This document shows, one piece after another, positions 6,923-12,713 of a stretch of 13,108 nucleotides of DNA. The position numbers were made by a program, and so were the translations under genes. How positions within the stretch are numbered: the stretch's first letter is position 1; each line of letters opens with the position of its first letter. Source of the DNA: an uncultured Lachnospiraceae bacterium. GTDB taxonomy: Bacteria > Bacillota > Clostridia > Lachnospirales > Lachnospiraceae. The stretch covers positions 1 to 13,108 of the forward strand of contig CALEFO010000034.1 of the NCBI GenBank assembly GCA_937877165.1. Reading direction: 5' to 3'. The notes under the pieces were generated by a model, which worked only from the letters and a program-made list of their open reading frames with translations, was not told where the DNA came from and made no database searches.

Positions 6923-7651
6923 ATGGAACCGAAGGAAAGTATTTCTGCAAGCATTGTGGTCAAGGATGAGCTCGCGAAGGTTGTTCTGATGCCGGGCGAT
7001 CCGCTCCGCGCGAAGACCGTTGCGGAGAAATATATGACGGATGTCGTCTGCTTCAATGATACCCGCAATATGCTGGGCTTTACCGGCACCTATAAGGGAA
7101 AGAAAATTTCCGTCATGGGACACGGCATGGGTGTTCCGTCCATCGGACTGTATACGCAGGAGCTCTACAGCCAGTTCGGCGTGGAGGCAATCATCCGCAT
7201 CGGCTCCGCTGGCGGTTTGGACATGGATGTTGACGCGAAGGATGTCGTCATTGCGGAGGCAGCATCCTCCAATTCCAATTATGGCAATGCCTATGGAATT
7301 CCGGGACAGCTGGCTGCCTGCGCCGATTATGACATGCTGGCGGAGGCTGTAGAGAATGCCAAGGTGCAGGGCTGCAACTACAAGGTCGGCAAGGTCTATA
7401 CCTCGGATTTCTTCTATTATCCGCAGTCCGGTATCAACGAGAAGCTTCGTGATTTCGGTCACCTCTGCGTGGAGATGGAGACGGCAGGACTGTACTGGAC
7501 GGCCTGCGCAAATCATAAGAAGGCTCTGTCCATTCTGTCGATTTCCGATCATCTGTTCAAGCCGGTGGCGCTTTCCGCACAGGAGAGACAGGACAACTTC
7601 ACGGATATGATGGAGATCGCACTGAATACCGCCGTGAAGTTCGCGGACTGA
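6923..7651 (+). CDS. deoD: Purine nucleoside phosphorylase, DeoD (hexameric) family
   Basis: A 242-aa cytosolic enzyme of the nucleoside phosphorylase family that splits purine nucleosides with phosphate into base and pentose-1-phosphate. Landmarks against E. coli DeoD are LMPGDPLRAK (phosphate-binding Gly25 and Arg29), TRNMLGFTGTYKG (Arg48 equals E. coli Arg43), RIGSAGG, VEMETAG, SISDH with Asp209 (E. coli Asp204), and QERQ with Arg222 (E. coli Arg217). The conserved His4 that contacts the ribose 5'-OH across the subunit interface is absent; the aligned residue is Ala9 and no His occurs before His67. The ATG has a strong AGGAGGAAGGA site. Placed 24 nt after mtnA, it could supply MtnA's aldose-1-phosphate substrate, so a methylthioadenosine or deoxyadenosine phosphorylase role is plausible. 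Confidence 0.9.
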   Translation: MEPKESISASIVVKDELAKVVLMPGDPLRAKTVAEKYMTDVVCFNDTRNMLGFTGTYKGKKISVMGHGMGVPSIGLYTQELYSQFGVEAIIRIGSAGGLDMDVDAKDVVIAEAASSNSNYGNAYGIPGQLAACADYDMLAEAVENAKVQGCNYKVGKVYTSDFFYYPQSGINEKLRDFGHLCVEMETAGLYWTACANHKKALSILSISDHLFKPVALSAQERQDNFTDMMEIALNTAVKFAD

Positions 7652-7750
7652 TTGGCTTTGGCTGATTCCGCCGCGCTTGTCCTATTGAATTTTGCGGCCT
7701 CAAAGCCACTCGCCGCACCGCAATTCAGCAAGCGATAATCGACAACTTAA

Positions 7751-7782
7751 AAATGCTGAAAGGGCCCGGGAAAGCAGCATTT
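7751..7782 (+). terminator. Stem-loop downstream of deoD
   Basis: AAATGCTG (7751-7758) pairs with CAGCATTT (7775-7782), 8 bp, loop 16 nt containing GGGCCC. It is followed by CCTT rather than a long T-run, so intrinsic termination would be weak. It is the nearest hairpin to the deoD stop apart from the imperfect stem at 7687-7727. Confidence 0.35.
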
Positions 7783-7813
7783 CCTTATGAGCCCAAGGTT
7801 TCAAAAAAGAATT

Positions 7814-7843
7814 GGTCTGATCGATGCAACTGTCGATCAGGCC
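7814..7843. terminator. Bidirectional-type intrinsic terminator
   Basis: GGTCTGATCGA (7814-7824) pairs with TCGATCAGGCC (7833-7843), 11 bp with one G-T pair and an 8-nt loop. The + side is followed by TCTTCTGCTGTTT. The left side is preceded by CAAAAAAGAATT, so on the minus strand the stem is followed by AATTCTTTTTTG, a better U-tract. Since only + strand genes flank it, its likely job is ending mtnA-deoD transcription and insulating the island. Confidence 0.6.
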
Positions 7844-7929
7844 TCTTCTGCTGTTTGAGCCAATCAATATTTCCAATGAAAACAGCACACCGTTCCTGTA
7901 AAATAGAGGTATTAAGAAAGGTGGTGCGC

Positions 7930-7967
7930 CTTTATGCAACAACAGACTTTACTGATGTTGCATAAAG
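7930..7967 (+). repeat. Perfect 12-bp inverted repeat ahead of the DUF3990 cassette
   Basis: CTTTATGCAACA (7930-7941) and TGTTGCATAAAG (7956-7967) are exact complements around a 14-nt loop. No T-run follows (CCTCTGG), so it is not an intrinsic terminator. It lies 26 nt after the possible -10 TAAAAT, within any leader of the cassette, and could be an operator, an mRNA 5' structure, or a remnant of a mobile element. Confidence 0.5.
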
Positions 7968-8051
7968 CCTCTGGAAGAAGAAAAAGCACAAAGCATTCTG
8001 CCAAAATACTTATAACACTGTTCGAGGGAGTGGACCAAGGAGGCACTTGCA

Positions 8052-8454
8052 ATGATTTTATACCACCACCAACCGTGATCAGGCAGTGAATTTTGCTCAA
8101 AAGGTCACTGACCGCCGCAAAACAGGAGCTGCTATGCTGAATATTTATTCCGTAGAGGAAGCAGTGGCTTTCAAGGAGTGCAGTTTGCTGCGCTTTGACA
8201 GCCCAGATGAAGCATGGCTGGATTTTGTAGCCGAGAACCGTCAGGGAACCTATCAGGGAAAGCAGCATGACCTGATTTATGGTGCTGTGGCAAATGATGA
8301 TGTGTACCGCACCATTACCCTGTATATGACCGGGGTGTTGGATAAGGAACAGACACTGGCGGCACTCAAGATTCGGAAATTGTTCAACCAGCTGGTGTTT
8401 GCAACTGAGAAGTCCCTGCAATACTTGCATTTTGAAGGGAGGGAGCTTGTATGA
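8052..8454 (+). pseudogene. DUF3990 (ADP-ribosyltransferase-like) gene with internal deletion and frameshift
   Basis: The C-terminal two thirds of a DUF3990 protein are intact in frame from about 8056 to the TGA at 8452-8454: FYTTTNRDQAVNFAQKV, then NIYSVEEA, RFDSPDEAWLDFV.ENR, HDLIYGAVANDD, LYMTGVLD and NQLVFATEKSL. The normal start is also still there: AAGGAGG (8037-8043), then ATG at 8052 reading MILYH, the family N-terminus (LYHGS). That frame hits TGA after eight codons. The same bases 8054-8066 (GATTTTATACCAC) read both as the tail of M-I-L-Y-H and as F-Y-T-T-T one frame over, so the bases between LYHG and GFYTTT have been lost. Residual translation could start at ATG 8134 after AGGAG, but would lack the substrate-binding N-terminal motifs. 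The gene overlaps the next one as ATGA. I recall DUF3990 as belonging to the ADP-ribosyl clan. Confidence 0.8.
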
Positions 8455-8690
8455 ACGAAGATCAGTTCAGTGCAATGCTTGCAATCATTGTGCCGCCCAT
8501 CATCGAACAGATTACAAAAAACAGCAATGTGGATGATGAAAAGGCGATTTCCTGCTTTTATCAGTCCAAGCTCTATCAGGAGCTTTCGGATGAGAAATCA
8601 AAATTGTGGCACTACAGCCCGATGACGCTGTATACCATGTATCAAGATGAACTTCTGACAGGCTCCTATGACTACCCAGAGGAGGCGTGA
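8451..8690 (+). CDS. Small DUF3990-associated protein, unknown function
   Basis: A 79-aa soluble, probably helical protein with a good GGGAGG site (8437-8442) and a 4-nt overlap with the DUF3990 remnant. I do not recognise a named domain. Conserved-looking segments are AISCFYQSKLYQELSDEKSKLWHYSP, split as FYQSKLY and KLWHYSP, then TLYTMYQDE and a C-terminal PEEA. From memory, similar short proteins accompany DUF3990 and DUF3791 genes in Lachnospiraceae. It has no signal peptide or transmembrane helix and no obvious DNA-binding motif. The frame is intact although its upstream partner is broken, so it may still be expressed from the retained ribosome binding sites. Partner, antitoxin or immunity roles are all conjecture. 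Confidence 0.7.
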   Translation: MNEDQFSAMLAIIVPPIIEQITKNSNVDDEKAISCFYQSKLYQELSDEKSKLWHYSPMTLYTMYQDELLTGSYDYPEEA

Positions 8691-8691
8691 A

Positions 8692-8725
8692 GTTTGAAAG
8701 TGACATCGATATGTCACTTTCAAAC
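8692..8725 (+). repeat. Perfect 15-bp stem-loop after the 79-aa gene
   Basis: GTTTGAAAGTGACAT (8692-8706) and ATGTCACTTTCAAAC (8711-8725) are exact complements around the tetraloop CGAT. It begins one base after the TGA at 8688-8690. No T-run follows (AGCAGCATC), so it is not a classical terminator. mRNA 3'-end protection, RNase III processing, an operator, or a REP/MITE-like insertion are possible. Confidence 0.75.
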
Positions 8726-8761
8726 AGCAGCATCGGTACTGACGCACCGGCTGCCACATTC

Positions 8762-8787
8762 GGCAAAACCGCCTCGCGGATTTTGCC
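8762..8787 (+). other. Stem-loop in the leader of the DUF3791 gene
   Basis: GGCAAAACCGC (8762-8772) pairs with GCGGATTTTGCC (8776-8787), 11 bp with one bulged A and loop CTC. It ends 5 nt before the GAGGT ribosome binding site (8793-8797) of the DUF3791 gene, so its stability could affect translation of that gene. No T-run follows. Confidence 0.5.
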
Positions 8788-8803
8788 TCAGTGAGGTATA
8801 ACG

Positions 8804-9025
8804 ATGAGCAAAGAATCCAATTTTTTGATTTATTGCATGGAACGGTACCGTCATTTCAAAGGGCTTTCCGGTGCGGGTGTGGCCAAGACCTTTGAAGAGT
8901 ATGGCATCTATGGGTATATCACAAAATATTTTGAATCCTTGCACACAATGGGGGATCGTTGCATCGTGCAGGATATTGACGATTATATTAGCAGCATCAC
9001 AGGCAACAAACGAATCAAGGCGTAA
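8804..9025 (+). CDS. DUF3791 family small protein
   Basis: A 73-aa protein matching my memory of the DUF3791 pattern: FLIYCMERYRHFKGLSG, then AGVAKTFEEYGIYGYI, KYFESLHTMG and VQDIDDYI. Small helical proteins of this family are commonly found next to DUF3990 genes in Firmicutes. Function is unknown. It has no signal peptide or membrane segment. The ATG follows GAGGT (8793-8797) at 6 nt. It is separated from the 79-aa gene by 113 nt holding two strong hairpins, so its expression may be uncoupled from the first part of the cassette. The 243 nt after it (9026-9268) contain no gene I can support, only the putative promoter of the next gene. It looks intact. Confidence 0.8.
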   Translation: MSKESNFLIYCMERYRHFKGLSGAGVAKTFEEYGIYGYITKYFESLHTMGDRCIVQDIDDYISSITGNKRIKA

Positions 9026-9210
9026 CTGCCTTTATGATATTCCCTAAAGCGCGGAAGCTATCAAATAAAGAAATGGATATGGCAAATTAAATCTGAAATA
9101 AATGACAGTATCGGGATTTCAAGTGCATCCGCTGCTGATCGGCTCTCTTTGTGGGAAGGAAGGTCATTTCCCGGCCTATTACGGGAAGAAGGGGAGAATG
9201 TTTTTTGTTT

Positions 9211-9240
9211 CTGTTTTTCCGGAAACGTCCATGCTAAAAT
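9211..9240 (+). promoter_or_regulatory. Extended -10 promoter candidate for the YfhO-like gene
   Basis: TGCTAAAAT at 9232-9240 is an extended -10 (TG-N-TAAAAT). A weak T-rich -35 (TGTTTT, 9212-9217) lies 17 bp upstream of the hexamer. A perfect 10-bp palindrome TTTCCGGAAA (9216-9225) sits between them and could be an operator. The start would be near 9247, just ahead of the GGAGG site at 9255-9259. Confidence 0.4.
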
Positions 9241-9268
9241 CGAAATGGCTTTTCGGAGGTGTGAACCG

Positions 9269-12200
9269 GTGAAGAAAATGGAAAACAACAAAAAGACGGA
9301 TGAGAGAGATCAAAACGAAGCGGGCAGGATAACCGGCCGTTGGTTTCTTGCCTATACGCTTTTGTATCTGCTGCTCGCCGGGATTCTTGTTCTGTTTTTC
9401 AAGGTACAGAACCGGTCCCTTGTGTATCATGCGGATGCGTGGCGTCAGCACCTTCGGGCGCTTGCGTATTACGGAAAGTGGCTCCGGGGAATTGTCCGGG
9501 ATCTTTTTTATCATCATTCACTGTCTGTGCAGTCCTGGTCGTTCGGACTGGGATACGGCGCGGACATTTTGACAACGCTTCATTACTATTGCATCGGGGA
9601 GCCGCTGACGTTTCTGACCATTCTGGTTCCGGAAAAGTACACCAAGTATTATTTCGAATACCTGATTCTGCTGCGGCCCTATCTCGCGGGGCTTGCCTTT
9701 TCCTTTTATGCAAAATATATGCTTGCCGGAAGGCATTCTTTGGCGGAGCTTTGTCCGGAGAGGAAAGAAAACGGAGAGAATCCGCAGAATGCGGAGGCTC
9801 AAACGCAAATTTGCGCAGGGATGAAGGATACTCCGGAAATGGAATTCCGTACCGGGATGGGGATTCTCGCGGGGGCACTTTGCTATGCCTTTTGCGGGAC
9901 CGTTCTGTACCTTGGGATGCTCCATCCGTTCTTTGTAACGCCGATGATTTATCTGCCGCTTCTTCTGCTTGGAGTCGAGCGGGTTCTTCGGGAGCGCAGA
10001 CCCTTTGTGTTTCTCATTTCCGTGTGTCTTGCTGGGCTTTCCAATTTCTATTTCTTCTATATGCTGGCACTTCTGACTGCCGGGTATGCGGTGGTCCGGA
10101 CGGCGGCCTGGGCCCGGGGAACGAAGCCGGCAACAGCGACCCGGGAAGCGGGGAATGCTGCGATTCCGGTGGAGGGAGAAAAAAAGAAGGCAGCGCAGCA
10201 GACACTTTCGGGAAAAGGGAGAAAATGCACTTCCGACCGGCAGGAGGACTCGTTTCGGAAAAGGTTTTTCGGGATGCTCCTGCAGCTTGTCGGATACGCT
10301 GTCTGCGGAACCATGGCGGCGGGAGCGGTTCTCGTTCCGATTCTTGTGCAGTTCCAAAGCGACCCACGCAGTGCAACGACATACGGCCTGCCGCTTTTTT
10401 ATGAGAGCGAGTATTATGCGGAGCTCTGGAAGAACGCGGTGACGTTTCTTAACCACCCGTTGTATGATACGGAGCTTTGCCTGTCGGCAGTTTGCATCGG
10501 CGCGGTGATTGTTTTATTTTTCATGCGGGGGCACCGGCTTTTGAAGGCCGCAGTGCTCATCGTGCTCCTGATGCTGTGCCTGCCGGCGGCGGGATTCCTG
10601 ATGAACGGAGGGGCCTATGTTATCAACCGCTGGACCTTTGCCGCGGAATTTTTGTTTGCTTTTGTCCTTACCGTGGTGTGGGGGGAAATCTCCTGCGGGA
10701 GAGCCGAATGGATCCGGAGAAAAAGTCGGAAAGTGATATCGATAAGCCGCTTTCCGGCTGCAGCATCGGTGCGGCGGCCTCGGCGAGGCAGAAAGGAGAA
10801 CCTTTGCAGGGCTGGGATCCTGACACTCATGCTGGTGGTTCTTACGATTGCAGGGAACATTGCTTATGGGTATGCGCGCATTCCGGCAAGGGCAAACGGC
10901 GATGGCGGCCGGAACGGCTTTCCGTCGGAGTTCACGGATGAGCAGACTGCGGAGGAATATGAGGAGGCCGCCTACCGGAATGAGGCGGCTGCCGCGGGAA
11001 GGTATGCGGCAGAAAACGGGACAGGCTTTTATCGCTACACGGGAAGAGACCTTACGTACAACGCCGGGGCCCAGGCGGGAATTTCCTCGACGCAATTCTG
11101 CTGGAGTCTTGCAAACGGTGCGGTGGCGGAGTTCTTCCAGGCACTTGGAGTCTGTGAGGAGCAGAATTTCAGCTACACAGGTGTTGACGACCGGGCGGCG
11201 CTGGAAGCGCTCGCGGGGGTAAAGTATTACACCATTGCTTATGACAACGACTATGAGAAGCAGTTTGTTCCCTACGGATTTGCGGACTGTGGGACGATGT
11301 CCGGAGATTACGGACTGGGTCTTATCGGAGAAAATGCAGCTTCTTCCATTTCGGAGGAATCCGGGGCGGTATACGGAGATGACAGCTGGGAGCCGGTTGT
11401 ACCGACGTATCACCTGTATCAAAACGCCTTCGCACTCCCTCTTGGCTATACGTATACCGGCATGGTTTCGCGGAGCGAATTTGATGCCATGGATCTGACA
11501 AAGCGCCAGGAGGCGCTGCTTCAGGGCGTCGTTTTGGAAGAGGAGGACGAGAAGAAGCTCGCCGGGAGCTATGAGACGGTTTCCTGCGAATTTTATGAAG
11601 AGAAACGGAATTTTACAGTAGAAACGGAAGAAGGCGTGCGGTATTTCGGAGGAGAGAGCGGGAAAACCGCAGATCAGGAAAGCTCTTTGACCGCGGGGAA
11701 AGCAAATGGTCAGGAAGGCGCTGCAGTCACGGAAGAAGCAGCAAACTGTGATCCTGACGGGGCGAAGAATACACAAGCCGCATTCATCGTGACCGCGCCT
11801 GGAGCCAAGGCGGTGCTTCATTTTGAAGCGGGGAAAGACGCGGAAACCTATCTGGTTCTGAAGGATCTCAATGTGGAGCCGCTTTCCATGGATGCGGAAG
11901 AGGCTGGGGCTTTGGGGAAGGAAGCAGCCAAAACGGATGAAGCCAGTGAGAGCAGCGGGCAGGACAATGAGCTGCAGGAGCTGTATCCGATCGTTGTGAC
12001 GGCCCAAAGAGACGGCGTCTCCCTCACAGACAAGACACTGAATTACAAGACTCCTCTTAGTCAGTATTACAGCGGATGGAAGAATTTTGCCCTGAACATG
12101 GGATACCAGACAGAGGGAGTGGATACTCTGGAGATTACCTTCCAAAATCCCGGGGTCTATTCCGTGTCGGAGCTTTCCGTGGTTTGCCAGCCGGTGGAAG

Positions 12201-12553
12201 AAATGATGAAGAACGCGGTGGAGCGGTTCGTGTGCACGATGACGGAGACAGATCTTCACCAGAATCCGGTCTCTCTGGCAAGCCGCGAGATCACCGGAAC
12301 GGTGAACGCGGAGCAGGACCGGTATCTTGTGTTCTCCATTCCCTACAGTGAGGGATGGGCGGCCTATGACAATGGAAAGAAGGTAGAACTTCAGAAGGCA
12401 AATCTGATGTATCTGGGCATGCCGCTTTCGGCGGGAAGCCATGAAATCCGGCTCGTTTATCACACGCCGGGAGGAAGAGCAGGGATGCTGGTATCGCTGG
12501 CGGGTGTCGTGCTCATTGCTCTTCTGGGGAAGAGAAAAAGAGTATGTTCGTGA
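9269..12553 (+). CDS. YfhO-family polytopic membrane protein (GT-C type glycosylation protein)
   Basis: A 1094-aa membrane protein. GTG 9269 was chosen because CGGAGG (9254-9259) precedes it, while ATG 9245 and ATG 9278 have no well-placed site and the upstream frame has no Met near a ribosome binding site. TM1 is near residues 25-44, followed by the acidic loop motif YHADAWRQHL (Asp56, Gln60), placed as in YfhO proteins where a loop Asp is thought catalytic. About ten further helices extend to residue 535. A large soluble segment follows (about 540-1068), then a last helix (RAGMLVSLAGVVLIALLG) and a basic tail. B. subtilis YfhO and Listeria/Staphylococcus homologues take part in teichoic acid glycosylation; here the acceptor is unknown. 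The protein is longer than the roughly 850-900 aa family norm because of charged, low-complexity inserts near 152-196, 279-329, 791-836 and 876-903. Neighbour is a convergent probable glycosyltransferase. Confidence 0.8.
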   Translation: MKKMENNKKTDERDQNEAGRITGRWFLAYTLLYLLLAGILVLFFKVQNRSLVYHADAWRQHLRALAYYGKWLRGIVRDLFYHHSLSVQSWSFGLGYGADILTTLHYYCIGEPLTFLTILVPEKYTKYYFEYLILLRPYLAGLAFSFYAKYMLAGRHSLAELCPERKENGENPQNAEAQTQICAGMKDTPEMEFRTGMGILAGALCYAFCGTVLYLGMLHPFFVTPMIYLPLLLLGVERVLRERRPFVFLISVCLAGLSNFYFFYMLALLTAGYAVVRTAAWARGTKPATATREAGNAAIPVEGEKKKAAQQTLSGKGRKCTSDRQEDSFRKRFFGMLLQLVGYAVCGTMAAGAVLVPILVQFQSDPRSATTYGLPLFYESEYYAELWKNAVTFLNHPLYDTELCLSAVCIGAVIVLFFMRGHRLLKAAVLIVLLMLCLPAAGFLMNGGAYVINRWTFAAEFLFAFVLTVVWGEISCGRAEWIRRKSRKVISISRFPAAASVRRPRRGRKENLCRAGILTLMLVVLTIAGNIAYGYARIPARANGDGGRNGFPSEFTDEQTAEEYEEAAYRNEAAAAGRYAAENGTGFYRYTGRDLTYNAGAQAGISSTQFCWSLANGAVAEFFQALGVCEEQNFSYTGVDDRAALEALAGVKYYTIAYDNDYEKQFVPYGFADCGTMSGDYGLGLIGENAASSISEESGAVYGDDSWEPVVPTYHLYQNAFALPLGYTYTGMVSRSEFDAMDLTKRQEALLQGVVLEEEDEKKLAGSYETVSCEFYEEKRNFTVETEEGVRYFGGESGKTADQESSLTAGKANGQEGAAVTEEAANCDPDGAKNTQAAFIVTAPGAKAVLHFEAGKDAETYLVLKDLNVEPLSMDAEEAGALGKEAAKTDEASESSGQDNELQELYPIVVTAQRDGVSLTDKTLNYKTPLSQYYSGWKNFALNMGYQTEGVDTLEITFQNPGVYSVSELSVVCQPVEEMMKNAVERFVCTMTETDLHQNPVSLASREITGTVNAEQDRYLVFSIPYSEGWAAYDNGKKVELQKANLMYLGMPLSAGSHEIRLVYHTPGGRAGMLVSLAGVVLIALLGKRKRVCS

Positions 12554-12601
12554 TGATCCAGCGCAGCTCGAATTTCCCTACGGAAATCCCTGATGCTGCT
12601 A

Positions 12602-12634
12602 TCCAGAGGCGCTGACACTCGAAGGCACCCTCTG
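12602..12634 (+). terminator. Possible terminator of the YfhO-like gene
   Basis: CCAGAGG and CCTCTGG form a 7-bp stem with a 19-nt loop, followed by TGTCTTTCCCTGTTT. It lies 50 nt beyond the stop in the convergent gap. The long loop and interrupted T-run make it a weak candidate. Confidence 0.35.
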
Positions 12635-12648
12635 GTGTCTTTCCCTGT

Positions 12649-12667
12649 TTGAAGTGAATCACTTCAA
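12649..12667. repeat. 19-bp palindrome in the convergent gap
   Basis: TTGAAGTGA (12649-12657) and TCACTTCAA (12659-12667) are exact complements around one base. It could be a protein-binding site or the tip of a second terminator-type hairpin. An 8-bp palindrome TGCATGCA follows at 12669-12676. Confidence 0.45.
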
Positions 12668-12713
12668 CTGCATGCATGGATTTCTCCTCATGCCCCGGCC
12701 ACATGCTGAAGCA

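Larger units (their letters stand above)
7652..8051. other. 400-nt intergenic region without a convincing gene; several hairpins
   Basis: No reading frame here carries recognisable protein sequence. It holds an imperfect stem TGAATT(TT)GCGG/CCGCAATTCA (7687-7697/7718-7727), the hairpin at 7751-7782, the terminator-like stem at 7814-7843 and the perfect stem at 7930-7967. A possible -10 TAAAAT at 7899-7904 lacks a clear -35 box. A strong ribosome binding site AAGGAGG (8037-8043) stands in front of the broken DUF3990 gene. A 51-codon ORF (ATG 7934 to TGA 8089) crosses this region but looks accidental. Confidence 0.5.

Noticed and set aside
7934..8089. 51-codon ORF starting in the 12-bp inverted repeat, preceded by AAAGGTGG
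   Set aside because: Its 3' end runs through the DUF3990 start and deletion junction out of frame, and the translation has no recognisable features; it probably arose by chance or through the deletion.
9149..9268. Upstream extension of the YfhO-like protein from TTG 9149 or ATG 9245
   Set aside because: No ribosome binding site and no family similarity; the proposed promoter lies inside this stretch, and GTG 9269 has GGAGG at the right distance.
7652..9268. CRISPR array or tRNA in the hairpin-rich island
   Set aside because: The inverted repeats are all different in sequence and unevenly spaced, with no repeated direct units and no cloverleaf with tRNA-like conserved bases.
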